From positions 1 to 64,000 of the forward strand of contig JAFUFW010000015.1 in the NCBI GenBank assembly GCA_017469685.1: a DNA stretch of 64,000 bases, read 5' to 3'. The notes below the pieces were generated by a model. The model had not been told where the DNA came from, searched no databases, and saw only the letters and a program-made list of their open reading frames with translations. Source of the DNA: Bacteroidaceae bacterium (GTDB lineage: Bacteria > Bacteroidota > Bacteroidia > Bacteroidales > Bacteroidaceae). This document shows, piece after piece, positions 43,665-52,652 of this stretch. Both the position numbers and the translations under genes were made by a program. Within the stretch, counting starts at the first letter, position 1, and every line of letters begins with the position of its first letter.

Positions 43665-46433
43665 ATGAAACGTACAATCCTCACCCTCGCGCTCATCTGC
43701 GCAGCACAATTTTCAATTCTCAATTTTCCATTTTCAATTGCGGCGGCGCAGGACCGCGGTTTCGTCCACCCGGGCGGCCTCCACACGCAGGCCGACTTCG
43801 ACCGCGTTCGCGCCCAGCTGGCTGCCGGCAACACACGCGTGAAGCAGGCTTTTGCGAAGCTGAAAGCTGCTGCCTATGCACAATCCAGCGTGCAGACCTA
43901 CCCCGTAGAGACTATAGTGCGCGGCGGCGGCTCGGGCGAGAACTATATCAATGCCGCACGCGGAGCCACGATGGCCTACCAGAACGCCCTTCGATGGAAA
44001 CTCGAGGACAACCGGGCGTGCGCCAATGCTGCCGTGCGCATACTCATGGCGTGGGCCAATACTACGAAGGACGTCAGCGGCGACTCGAACTACGCCCTTG
44101 CCAGCGGCCTCTACGGCTACCAGTTCGCGCAGGCTGCCGAGCTGATGCGCGACTACGAAGGCTGGCGCCGCGAGGACTTCGAACAGTTCCGTCAGTGGAT
44201 GCTCACGGTGTGGTATCCCAAAGCCATAGGTTTCCTGCGCGGTCGCAACGGCACCTGGGAGAACAGCGGCAAATGGTGGCAGGCGCCCGGCCACTACTGG
44301 TCCAACTGGGGCCTCTGCAACGCCCTGTGCGTAAGTATGATCGGCATCCTCTGCGACGACGTGTTTCTCTACAACCAGGGAATGTCCTACTTCAAGTACG
44401 ATCAGTGCGGCACCTACAATGACGTGCGCACCGAAGTGCCCATCAAGAACGACGGTCTGACGGAGTTCCTCGGCAACCTCGTCGTTACGACCTATCCTTC
44501 GGACCTCGAGACAGGAGCCTACGGCCGACTTGGCCAGATGAACGAAAGCGGGCGCGACACAGGCCACTCAGCCATGGCGCTCGGTTTGGCAGTGGACATG
44601 GCAAAGGTGGGTTGGAACCAGGGCGACGACCTCTTCGCCTATATGGACCACCGCCTGGCTGCTGGCATCGAATACGTGGCGGCTCAGACGCAGAGCGTGG
44701 CCGACCTGCCGTGGGTGAACTATCAGTATGGCACCAGCGGCTACTACTACACCGACTCGCGGGCATACGTCATGGAGGAGCCGGCACTTGGCGCTCAGAT
44801 ACGCCCCTACTGGGGCACCGTCATCGGCATCTATGAGGGCGTCAAAGGTGTGCGTATGCCCTTCTCTGAAGTCTCCTACAAGAACATGGGCATCGACGGT
44901 GGCGGCGAAGGCAGCACCAGCGGCGGCTACGACCATCTGGGCTACAGCGTCCTTATGAACACGCGCGACGAGCAGCTCTGCCCTGCCGACCAGGTTCCCA
45001 CTGAGCTGCAGCCGCAGATGGAGTACAGCGGCACTATCACTACAAACCTCATACCATCGCTCGCACAGGAGCGGACGCGCAAGCTCGTCAGCGGAAAGGT
45101 CATCAGCCACAACGAACTGGGCGGACTGGTGAACACCTTCACAATAAATAATAATACGTGCGTGCCCGCGGGGCAGACCCTCAAGCTGACGCCTCAGCTG
45201 CCTGAGGGCGAGGAGGACACGGGACGCTGGCTGTGGAACACGGGCGAGCAGACGCGCGAGATAACTGTCGCCACAGACCACAGCTTCATCTACCGCGTCA
45301 CGTACACCAACGCCAACGGCGTCGAGAGCCAGCTCGCATTCCCGATAGCTGTCAAGGGCGACTGCACCCCCGACCGCCTGACGCCCAGCGTCACCTACGA
45401 CGGCACTACGGCAGAGGTCGATACCATAGACGTACTCTACGGCAAGACGGCGACACTGAGCGTAGCGCCCTCGATGGGCTGGGGCACATTCAAGTGGAGC
45501 ACGGGGGCCACTACGCAGAGCATCACAACGCCCGCGATAAAGAAAGACCAGGACATCAGCGTAGAATATACCAATCAGGGTGGCGCCGTGACGACGCAGG
45601 TGTTCCACATTCATGTGCTCATGGCAGAGCCCTACTTCACCATAGGCTCTACGACGACAGAGGGAACCGACGTGGTTGTCGACGAAGGCGGCAGCGTGAC
45701 ACTGGGCCTGACGACGCCCTCCACCGTCGCCACCTCGAAAGTCAGTTGGAGCGACGGCACCGCTGGCAGCAAGACGCTGACGCTCTCAGACTTGCATACG
45801 AGCGGCGAATACACAGCGACGTTCACCCTCTCTGGGGCCGACTACTCCTTCACCTTCAACGTATTCGTGGCTGCCGCAGAGGCTACAATCATAGAACCTG
45901 GCCGCTATCGCCTGCGCCACATCGATTCAGCCACGTTCCTTACCTCGCACGGCAAGAGCAAGTTCGTCACCTTCGAGCCCCTCAACGAGGACGACACGGC
46001 CCAGCTCTGGTGGCTCGAGCGTTCGACGGCCAACTCGCCAAAGTACGGCTTCATCAGCCTTGCCGACACTGACAGCCTCAAGCTCGCCACTACCACGAAG
46101 CTCTCCACGGCAGCCTACTTCCCCTACACCATAGACCAAGCCCTCGGCACCGACCGTCTGGCCATACATTCGGGCACCTCGGCATCGAATGCCAAATACT
46201 GGAACGTCAGCGCCGACGGCTCAGTAGAGACCACTTCCACTAAGCTCACCACCTTTCCCTTTCAGCTCATTCCCGCTTCAGACTACGACGGGATAAGTGC
46301 TCAGCGGCTGGATTATGAAGGCCATACTACTAACCTTGACGCTGTGTTCGACCTCAGCGGTCGACGTCTGTCCGCGGCAGCACTTCGCCAAGGTCTCTAC
46401 ATCCTCTCCGGACGAAAGGTTCTGGTTAAATAG
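43665..46433 (+). CDS. Exported alginate-lyase-fold protein with sorting-type tail
   Basis: This 922-aa protein starts at ATG 43665 with a signal peptide whose hydrophobic core (SILNFPFSI) is encoded by a CAATT-type DNA repeat. Residues about 30-420 form an (alpha/alpha)-toroid of the alginate-lyase superfamily (PF05426-like): HPGGLHTQADFDRVRAQL at the start, then WENSGKWWQAPGHYWSNWG, FLGNLVVTTYPSD and ESGRDTGHSAMALGLAVDMA. Conserved Asn, His and Tyr residues of this fold lie in these stretches. Beta-sandwich modules (about 480-760) and a C-terminal region follow, ending FDLSGRRLSA...GLYILSGRKVLVK. Its substrate may be a uronate-containing polysaccharide, perhaps pectic given the neighbours; alginate itself is only the family name. 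Confidence 0.85.
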   Translation: MKRTILTLALICAAQFSILNFPFSIAAAQDRGFVHPGGLHTQADFDRVRAQLAAGNTRVKQAFAKLKAAAYAQSSVQTYPVETIVRGGGSGENYINAARGATMAYQNALRWKLEDNRACANAAVRILMAWANTTKDVSGDSNYALASGLYGYQFAQAAELMRDYEGWRREDFEQFRQWMLTVWYPKAIGFLRGRNGTWENSGKWWQAPGHYWSNWGLCNALCVSMIGILCDDVFLYNQGMSYFKYDQCGTYNDVRTEVPIKNDGLTEFLGNLVVTTYPSDLETGAYGRLGQMNESGRDTGHSAMALGLAVDMAKVGWNQGDDLFAYMDHRLAAGIEYVAAQTQSVADLPWVNYQYGTSGYYYTDSRAYVMEEPALGAQIRPYWGTVIGIYEGVKGVRMPFSEVSYKNMGIDGGGEGSTSGGYDHLGYSVLMNTRDEQLCPADQVPTELQPQMEYSGTITTNLIPSLAQERTRKLVSGKVISHNELGGLVNTFTINNNTCVPAGQTLKLTPQLPEGEEDTGRWLWNTGEQTREITVATDHSFIYRVTYTNANGVESQLAFPIAVKGDCTPDRLTPSVTYDGTTAEVDTIDVLYGKTATLSVAPSMGWGTFKWSTGATTQSITTPAIKKDQDISVEYTNQGGAVTTQVFHIHVLMAEPYFTIGSTTTEGTDVVVDEGGSVTLGLTTPSTVATSKVSWSDGTAGSKTLTLSDLHTSGEYTATFTLSGADYSFTFNVFVAAAEATIIEPGRYRLRHIDSATFLTSHGKSKFVTFEPLNEDDTAQLWWLERSTANSPKYGFISLADTDSLKLATTTKLSTAAYFPYTIDQALGTDRLAIHSGTSASNAKYWNVSADGSVETTSTKLTTFPFQLIPASDYDGISAQRLDYEGHTTNLDAVFDLSGRRLSAAALRQGLYILSGRKVLVK
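43707..43740 (+). repeat. CAATTTTCAATT-type tract inside a signal-peptide coding region
   Basis: A CAATTTTCAATT-type tract encodes QFSILNFPFSI. A related tract is in the signal-peptide region of the gene at 48255 (48301-48328), and similar DNA is non-coding at 57226-57262. The tract therefore looks like a dispersed AT-rich repeat that has been co-opted as hydrophobic core. Confidence 0.6.
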
Positions 46434-46581
46434 CTAAGTCTGCACATTATTAATAGCACCTACGGTGTTCTGTGTAAATTGCTAAATCGCAAAATCGTAA
46501 ATAAATAGTACATTGTAAATCGTTAAATTGTAAATATGAAGCCGGCTTCAGAAAGTTGAGTTAATAATAAAATCATTCCCT
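46434..46581. repeat. AT-rich TAAAT-repeat intergenic stretch
   Basis: The 148-nt gap contains repeated motifs of the type GTAAATYGYTAAATYG (about 46476-46537) and a perfect 12-bp palindrome GAAGCCGGCTTC (about 46540-46551). No gene or clear -7 promoter is visible, so the GH43-like gene may be read from the upstream transcript. Confidence 0.5.
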
Positions 46582-48246
46582 ATGAGAAAAACTCTCTTTC
46601 TCCTTCTGAGCCTTGTCTGCCGGTCGCTTGCGGCGACGGCACAGGCACAGAGCCTCTCGGAGGTCTGGCAGCCTGACTGCGGCGACGGCACGTACCGCAA
46701 CCCCGTGCTCTACGCCGACTATTCCGACCCTGACGTCTGCGCCGTTGGCGAGGATTATTATCTGACAGCCTCGTCGTTCCAGTGCACTCCCGGACGACCA
46801 ATCCTGCACTCGCGCGACCTGGTGAACTGGCACATCATAGGCCATGCACTGCCTACGCTGGCGCCGGCCGCAGATTTCGATCGTCCGCAGCACGGCAAGG
46901 GCGTGTGGGCACCAGCCATACGCCACCACGACGGCCATTTCTATATCTACTGGGGCGACCCCGACCGCGGCATCTTCATGGTGCGCTCCGAGCGAGCCGA
47001 AGGGCCTTGGGAGCCACCTGCGTGCGTCATCGCCGGGCGAGGAATGATTGACCCGTGTCCGCTCTGGGATGAGGACGGCCGCTGCTACCTCGTCAACGCG
47101 TGGGCGGCATCGCGGGCGGGCTTCAACTCGGTGCTGACCGTGCGCGAGCTCTCGGCCGACGGCACGCGCGTCATCGGCCTCCCCCGCATCGTATTCGACG
47201 GCGGACAGGTAAACCACACCACCGAGGGACCTAAGTTCTACCGCCACGACGGCTACTACTGGATCATGTGTCCGGCAGGCGGCGTGGCGATGGGCTGGCA
47301 GCTGGCCATGCGCAGCCGCTCGCCCTACGGCCCCTACGAATGGCGGCGCGTGATTGCGCAGGGAACAACCGACATCAACGGCCCGCATCAGGGCGTGTGG
47401 GTGCATACGCCGCAGGGCGAGGACTGGTTCCTGCACTTCAACGACAAGGGTGCCTATGGCCGCGTGGTCTATCTGCAACCGATGGCGTGGAAGGGCGGAT
47501 GGCCGGTCATCGGCAACGACCCCGACGGCGACGGATGCGGCGAGCCATACGCCAGCTACCGTAAACCCAAGACTACGGCCACCGAGCGCATGAACCCTCA
47601 GGAGTCTGATTACTTCGACGGCGGCACGTTAGGGCTGCAATGGCAATGGCACGCCAACTACGACCAGACCTATGGGATGCCGACGTCCGACGGCTTCATG
47701 CGCCTCTACACCATTGATCTCCCCTCCCTTGGGAAGGGGAAGGGGGAGGGCTCCCTCTGGGCAGCGCCCAACCTGCTGTTGCAGAAGCCCACGGCGCCGC
47801 GCTTCACGGCCACGGCCAAGGTGCGCATGGCCGCCAAGGCGGAAGGACAGTGGGGCGGCCTCGTCATGATGGGGCGCTCCTATTCGGCGCTCGTAGCCTT
47901 GCGCCGTGGCGATGCCTTCGTGGTGCAGCGCCGCACTTGCATCGATGCGGAAGAGGGTAAGCCCGAGAGTGCCGAGGACATCGTAGTGCTCAAGCCAACA
48001 GCTGCCGACACCATCCCCTACGCCCCTGCCATCTATCTCGACCTCTACCTCCGCATCGCCGTGGAGGACGGACAGTGCCGCTACGCCTACAGCACCGACG
48101 GGCGCCGTTTCAAGGCCGCAGGCGAACCGTTCGCCATGCGCGAGGGAAAATGGATCGGTGCCAAGTTCGGCTTCGTGGCCGAGAGCGATGCCGCAGATAC
48201 GAACCGCGGCTGGCTCGATATTGACTGGATTAAAATCACTAAATAA
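46582..48246 (+). CDS. Exported GH43-like glycoside hydrolase with C-terminal lectin-like domain
   Basis: This 554-aa protein has a signal peptide (MRKTLFLLLSLVCRSLAATA) and a five-bladed beta-propeller of the GH43 type. The catalytic base is expected at Asp49 in ADYSDPDV, the pKa-modulating Asp in GMIDPCPLWDEDG, and the acid Glu in HTTEGPKFY. Residues about 345-554 form a beta-sandwich like the C-terminal domain of GH43 beta-xylosidases (DUF1349-type; LGLQWQWHANYD, VMMGRSYSALV, WLDIDWIKI). Likely activity is arabinofuranosidase, xylosidase or a related pectin side-chain exo-enzyme. A GC-rich palindrome is read in frame between the two domains (47719-47757, LPSLGKGKGEGS). The next gene follows after 8 nt. 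Confidence 0.9.
   Translation: MRKTLFLLLSLVCRSLAATAQAQSLSEVWQPDCGDGTYRNPVLYADYSDPDVCAVGEDYYLTASSFQCTPGRPILHSRDLVNWHIIGHALPTLAPAADFDRPQHGKGVWAPAIRHHDGHFYIYWGDPDRGIFMVRSERAEGPWEPPACVIAGRGMIDPCPLWDEDGRCYLVNAWAASRAGFNSVLTVRELSADGTRVIGLPRIVFDGGQVNHTTEGPKFYRHDGYYWIMCPAGGVAMGWQLAMRSRSPYGPYEWRRVIAQGTTDINGPHQGVWVHTPQGEDWFLHFNDKGAYGRVVYLQPMAWKGGWPVIGNDPDGDGCGEPYASYRKPKTTATERMNPQESDYFDGGTLGLQWQWHANYDQTYGMPTSDGFMRLYTIDLPSLGKGKGEGSLWAAPNLLLQKPTAPRFTATAKVRMAAKAEGQWGGLVMMGRSYSALVALRRGDAFVVQRRTCIDAEEGKPESAEDIVVLKPTAADTIPYAPAIYLDLYLRIAVEDGQCRYAYSTDGRRFKAAGEPFAMREGKWIGAKFGFVAESDAADTNRGWLDIDWIKITK
47719..47757 (+). repeat. GC-rich palindrome read in frame in the GH43-like gene
   Basis: CTCCCCTCCCTTGGGAAGGGG followed by AAGGGGGAGGGCTCCC forms overlapping inverted repeats at the junction between propeller and lectin-like domain, encoding a K/G-rich linker unlike the flanks. 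Confidence 0.6.
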
Positions 48247-48254
48247 CCAAGACG

Positions 48255-50801
48255 ATGAAACAGAGAATCATGGCCCTGTTCCTGCTGTTCTGCGCAGCAC
48301 ATTTCAATTGTCCATTGTCCATAGTCCACGCACAGACCTTCGACCCCAGCTACAAGATGGCCGGCCCCTACGAAGTGGTGGCGCGCGACGGCGAGTTCCG
48401 TCCTACCAAGGGCGGCAGCGAACGTGATATGCGGGCCGCGTGGGAACTGGCGAAGGCCGGGCACCACGAGAAAGCCTGCGAGATTATCAATGCCTATGCC
48501 GACAAGCTGCAGCGCTTCGAGGGGCACGACGCACCGCTGTGCCTCATTCAGGCCTACTGGCTCTGCCGCGCCATGATGCTTGAGAGCGACCGGCACACGC
48601 CGGCCTGGGGGGCCATGGTGCGTCGCGCCTTCCTTCCAACGATTGATAAGTTCGAGGCCGACAGCCCGTATGCCAACGGCAACTGGGGAGCCATCGTGAA
48701 CCGTTGTCGCATGGCCTGCGGCATTTTCCTCAACGACAGCACCGTCTACCACGCTGCCATCGACTATTTCCTCCACGCCAACGACAACGGCGCACTGCCG
48801 CACTACGTCTGCCAGACAGGGCAGTGCCAGGAGACGGGACGTGACCAGGGACACGCACAGCTGGGCCTGGGTGCCATGTGCGACATCTGCGAGATGGCAT
48901 GGCAGCAAGGCGACGACCTCTGGGGAGCCCTCGACAACAGACTGATGAAGGGCATAGAATACAGTGCACGCTACAATCTGGGCTACGACGTTACTTTCGA
49001 GACGTGGACCGACTGCACCGGACTCTACAACGACTGGACGGAACCCGGCGCCATGGGGCGAGGGCGCATCCAGAACATCTACGACCAGCCATACAACCAC
49101 TACGTAGGCCGTCGGGGCCTGAAGATGCCTTACACGAAGAAGGTGCTCGCCCTGCAGCGGAAGGCAGAGAAGCAGAACAAGGTGCAGACGGGTCTCGAGT
49201 CGAACCAGTTCAACGTGCCGGGCGTCACCGGCTCCCTCCCTAATGGGGAGGGCGGGGGGAGAGGCCCGCTCCATCAGGTCTTCACCTATCCCGCTGCTGA
49301 AGGCGCACCGCTGAAACACGACTACGATGTCTATGTCTGTCCGCGCGGTTCGAAGGAGTGGACGAGAATAGACACTTATATGGCGAAGGTGAATGCCCCC
49401 TATAATCCCCCGGCGGGGGATAAACAGACAGGCGAGGGAGCAACGCACCCCACCGGGGGGCCACGGGGGGCTCATAAGATCTCCGAGATATCCTATTGCC
49501 TCTTCGACTTCACGGGCGATGTCTTCGTTCGCGTCATCACCAAGAATAAGAAATTCAAGTCGGCCCGCATACGGCCTGACTACCGTGGCACAATAGCCAA
49601 CGTGCAGAACGACAGCACTGTGCAGTTCCTGCTCTTCCAGCCCGAGAACGTCAGCGTGGAGTTCGACGGGAGCATCACTGACAATCTGCTCGTGTTCACC
49701 TCCAAGCCTCCCGTGACCCGCGAGGAGGCCGAGGAGCAGGCGAAGAAGGAAGGACGTCAGTTCATTTACGTCCCCGCCGGCTACTATGATCTTGAAGCCC
49801 TCCGCCATGCTGTTCCCCAATTAGCCAAGGGCGACGGAAACAGGGAAGGCGGCGAGGCCAGTTCCGGAGGCGATGTCCTCGTGCCCTCCAATACCACCCT
49901 CTACCTCGCTCCAGGCTCATACTTCACAGGCACTTATCTCATCAAGAACGCTCACGACGTTAGTATCCTCGGACGAGGCATCGCCCGACCTGCCAACGGC
50001 CACAACGGCTGCTTTGTGTCGCGTAGCCAGCGCGTGCTCGTCGACGGACTTGTAGTTTGCAAATGTCCTGTCGGAGGCTCGGATGGAGTGACCCTTCACG
50101 ATGTCCGCAGCATCACCCACCCGGGCTGGGGCGACGGCCTCAACGTGTTTGCTTCCAGCAATGTCCTCTACGACCGCGTCTTCTGCCGCAACAGTGACGA
50201 CTGCACCACGGCCTACGCCACACGCCTTGGCTTCGAAGGGAGCACACGCAATATCCGAATGCGCAACTCCACGCTCTGGGCCGACGTGGCGCACCCGATC
50301 TTCATAGGTCTGCACGGCGCCGCCGCAGGCCCTCACCCGGAGCTGCGCGACACAGTCGAGAACCTTGTCTACGAGAACCTCGACATCATCTGCCAGAGCG
50401 AACCGCAGGTGGACTACCAAGGTTGCATGGCCATCAATGCGGGCGACAACAACCTCGTGCGCAACATCACGTTCGACAACATACGAATAGAGAACATACA
50501 CCAGGGCAGCCTGCTGCATGTCAAGGTAGGTTGGAACCAGAAGTACTGCAAGGCTCCCGGCCTGGGCGTAGAGAACATCACCTTCCGCACGATCCGCTAC
50601 TATGGCGAGCAGCCTTATATGTCGGTCATCAACGGCTACGATGCCGAGCGCAAGGTCAAGGACATCACGTTCGAAGGTCTGAAGATCAACGGGCGCAAGA
50701 TCTACGACGACATGCCGGGCAAGCCGCGCTGGTACAGCACAGCCGACTACGTCCCCATCTTCGTGGGCAACCACGTCGAGAACCTTGTGTTTAAGAAATA
50801 A
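48255..50801 (+). CDS. Exported helical-lyase-like / beta-helix fusion (GH28-like)
   Basis: This 848-aa protein has a signal peptide (MKQRIMALFLLFCAAHFNCP, then LSIVHAQ) with a core partly encoded by a CAATTG repeat. Residues about 30-290 form an alpha/alpha-toroid related to the alginate-lyase-fold protein two genes upstream: both share a GQ..GHxxxxLG...WQQGDDLWG-like block and GIEYSARYN. Residues about 520-848 form a right-handed beta-helix like GH28 or GH49 enzymes, with GWGDGLNVFASSNVLYDRVF followed by RNSDDCTTAY, carrying the expected acidic residues. Two GC-rich palindromes are read in frame between them (49234-49252 and 49406-49475). This two-fold architecture suggests one polypeptide with two polysaccharide-cleaving activities. 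A strong terminator closes the unit. Confidence 0.82.
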   Translation: MKQRIMALFLLFCAAHFNCPLSIVHAQTFDPSYKMAGPYEVVARDGEFRPTKGGSERDMRAAWELAKAGHHEKACEIINAYADKLQRFEGHDAPLCLIQAYWLCRAMMLESDRHTPAWGAMVRRAFLPTIDKFEADSPYANGNWGAIVNRCRMACGIFLNDSTVYHAAIDYFLHANDNGALPHYVCQTGQCQETGRDQGHAQLGLGAMCDICEMAWQQGDDLWGALDNRLMKGIEYSARYNLGYDVTFETWTDCTGLYNDWTEPGAMGRGRIQNIYDQPYNHYVGRRGLKMPYTKKVLALQRKAEKQNKVQTGLESNQFNVPGVTGSLPNGEGGGRGPLHQVFTYPAAEGAPLKHDYDVYVCPRGSKEWTRIDTYMAKVNAPYNPPAGDKQTGEGATHPTGGPRGAHKISEISYCLFDFTGDVFVRVITKNKKFKSARIRPDYRGTIANVQNDSTVQFLLFQPENVSVEFDGSITDNLLVFTSKPPVTREEAEEQAKKEGRQFIYVPAGYYDLEALRHAVPQLAKGDGNREGGEASSGGDVLVPSNTTLYLAPGSYFTGTYLIKNAHDVSILGRGIARPANGHNGCFVSRSQRVLVDGLVVCKCPVGGSDGVTLHDVRSITHPGWGDGLNVFASSNVLYDRVFCRNSDDCTTAYATRLGFEGSTRNIRMRNSTLWADVAHPIFIGLHGAAAGPHPELRDTVENLVYENLDIICQSEPQVDYQGCMAINAGDNNLVRNITFDNIRIENIHQGSLLHVKVGWNQKYCKAPGLGVENITFRTIRYYGEQPYMSVINGYDAERKVKDITFEGLKINGRKIYDDMPGKPRWYSTADYVPIFVGNHVENLVFKK
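49234..49260 (+). repeat. GC-rich palindrome read in frame in the beta-helix fusion
   Basis: CCCTCCC (49234-49240) pairs with GGGAGGG (49246-49252), followed by GCGGGGGGA; it encodes SLPNGEGGGRG in an otherwise ordinary protein. Confidence 0.6.
49406..49475 (+). repeat. Second GC-rich palindromic stretch in the beta-helix fusion
   Basis: TCCCCCGGCGGGGGA (49406-49420) is followed by further C/G blocks (ACCCCACCGGGGGGCCACGG). The encoded PPAGDKQTGEGATHPTGGPR is typical of read-through of a GC-rich repeat. Confidence 0.55.
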
Positions 50802-50834
50802 AAAAAAGCCCACCGCACTGGTGGGCTTTTTTTA
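50801..50834. terminator. Bidirectional terminator between convergent genes
   Basis: AGCCCACC (50807-50814) and GGTGGGCT (50820-50827) form a stem flanked by A7 and T8 tracts, so it works for the beta-helix gene (plus) and nadB (minus). Confidence 0.9.
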
Positions 50835-50844
50835 TTGTTCTCCC

Positions 50845-52434
50845 TTACTTCTGGTCGTAGGCGTGCTTGGGGTAGTCGACAGTGTAGTGGAGGCCTCGGC
50901 TCTCCTTGCGCTCTATGGCCTGGCGGGTGATGAGGTAACCCACGTTGACCATGTTGCGGAGCTCGCAGATGTCCTTCGAGGCCTTGACGCGCTTGAACAG
51001 CTCCTCGGTCTCCTCGTAGATGATGTCGAGGCGCGTCCATGCGCGATGCAGTCGCAGGTCGGAGCGCACGATGCCTACGTAGTTTGACATTATCTGACCG
51101 ACCTCCTTCATATCCTGCGCTATGAGCACCTTCTCCTCATTGGTCATCGTGCCTTCGTCGTTCCACTCAGGCACCTGGTCGTTGAACGAGTACTCGTCGA
51201 TGTGTGCTATGGAGTGCTCGGCAGCCTTGTCGGCATAGACCACGGCTTCGATAAGCGAGTTCGAGGCGAGGCGGTTGCCGCCATGGAGGCCTGTGCATGA
51301 GCACTCGCCTACGGCGTAGAGGCGGTTGATTGTGGAGCAAGCGTTGAGGTCGACCTTGATGCCTCCGCACATATAGTGGGCGCATGGCACTACGGGTATG
51401 TACTGCTTCGTGATGTCGATGCCTATGCTTAGGCACTTGGCGTAGATGTTTGGGAAGTGGTGTTTCGTCTCTTCGGGGTCCTTGTGGGTCACGTCCAAGC
51501 AAACGTGGTCGATACCATGTATCTTCATCTCCTTGTCGATGGCCCGGGCCACGATGTCGCGCGGAGCGAGCGAGAGGCGCTTGTCATACTTCTGCATGAA
51601 CTCCTCGCCGTTGGGCAGTCGGAGGATGCCGCCGTAGCCGCGCATGGCCTCGGTGATGAGATAAGCTGGATGCCTCTCGGACGGGTTGTAGAGCGCCGTG
51701 GGGTGGAACTGCACGAACTCCATGTCCTTGACGATACCCTTTGCACGATACACCATGGCAATGCCGTCGCCCGTGGCGATGTTGGGGTTGGTTGTTGTGG
51801 CGTAGACGGCGCCTGTGCCGCCAGTGGCCATGAGTGTCACGCGCGAGAGGAAGGTGTCGATTTTCTGCGTGTCGGGGTCGAGGACGTAGGCTCCGTAGCA
51901 CTCTATGTCGGTCATGTGGCGGTTCACTTCTTTTTCTAAATGGTGCTGGGTGATGATCTCCACGGCGAAATGGTTCTCGAGCACGGTGATGCGCTTGTCG
52001 GCGCGCACGGCGCGGATGAGGCCCTGCTGAATCTCGTGGCCTGTGTCGTCGGCATGGTGAAGGATGCGGAACTCGGAGTGTCCGCCCTCGCGATGGAGGT
52101 CGAACTCGCCGGCCTCGTTCTTGTCGAAGTTGACGCCCCACTTCACCAGGTCGGCTATGCCGTCGGGCGCGTTCTTGACAACCTGCTCCACGGCTGCAGG
52201 GTCGCTGATGTAGTCGCCGGCGACCATGGTGTCGTGGATATGCTTCTCGAAGTTGTCCACCTTGAGGTTCGTCACCGAAGCGACGCCACCCTGGGCCTTG
52301 TCGGTGTTGGCCTCGTCGATGGTGGTTTTGCAGATGAGCGCTACCTTGCCCTTGCCGCTTTGCGCGACCTTGAGGGCATAACTCATTCCGGCCACGCCCG
52401 AGCCGATGATGAGGAAGTCGAATTTACGGATCAT
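50845..52434 (-). CDS. nadB: L-aspartate oxidase
   Basis: This 529-aa flavoenzyme oxidises L-aspartate to iminoaspartate in NAD synthesis. The FAD-binding N-terminus reads FLIIGSGVAGMSYALKVA, followed by the conserved AQGGVASV, GGHSEFRILH, DDTGHEIQ and TGGTGAVYATTTNPNIATGDG stretches, then PTALY, HYMCGGIKVD and ECSCTGLHGGNRLASNSLIEAVVY (split here by reading). The C-terminal helical region is present. nadA and nadC are not neighbours. Some relatives could be mistaken for fumarate reductase, but the CTGLHGANRL-type motif and length favour NadB. It is convergent with the beta-helix gene. Confidence 0.95.
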   Translation of the reverse strand: MIRKFDFLIIGSGVAGMSYALKVAQSGKGKVALICKTTIDEANTDKAQGGVASVTNLKVDNFEKHIHDTMVAGDYISDPAAVEQVVKNAPDGIADLVKWGVNFDKNEAGEFDLHREGGHSEFRILHHADDTGHEIQQGLIRAVRADKRITVLENHFAVEIITQHHLEKEVNRHMTDIECYGAYVLDPDTQKIDTFLSRVTLMATGGTGAVYATTTNPNIATGDGIAMVYRAKGIVKDMEFVQFHPTALYNPSERHPAYLITEAMRGYGGILRLPNGEEFMQKYDKRLSLAPRDIVARAIDKEMKIHGIDHVCLDVTHKDPEETKHHFPNIYAKCLSIGIDITKQYIPVVPCAHYMCGGIKVDLNACSTINRLYAVGECSCTGLHGGNRLASNSLIEAVVYADKAAEHSIAHIDEYSFNDQVPEWNDEGTMTNEEKVLIAQDMKEVGQIMSNYVGIVRSDLRLHRAWTRLDIIYEETEELFKRVKASKDICELRNMVNVGYLITRQAIERKESRGLHYTVDYPKHAYDQK

Positions 52435-52652
52435 GATATTTTCTTTTTTCGATGATACACTCTTAAACCGCTGGCAAAAATAGTAAAAGATTAGGGATTA
52501 GGGATAAGGGATAAAGTTTTTTTTTGTTGGAAGGGTAAAAATCGTTCGTATAATACGGCGGGAACAGAAAAAAGTTTCCTTTCGGGGGAGATGCGGCCGA
52601 TGGACGTGAGGATAGTTTTTGAGGCATCGGGTGAAAAAAACAGAGTGGAAAG

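Noticed and set aside
44568..45614. 348-aa antisense frame in the lyase-fold gene
   Set aside because: Shadow of the coding strand; no start signal, domain or conserved motif.
48087..49820. 577-aa antisense frame over the GH43-like and beta-helix genes
   Set aside because: It runs across two recognisable genes on the opposite strand; codon-bias shadow.
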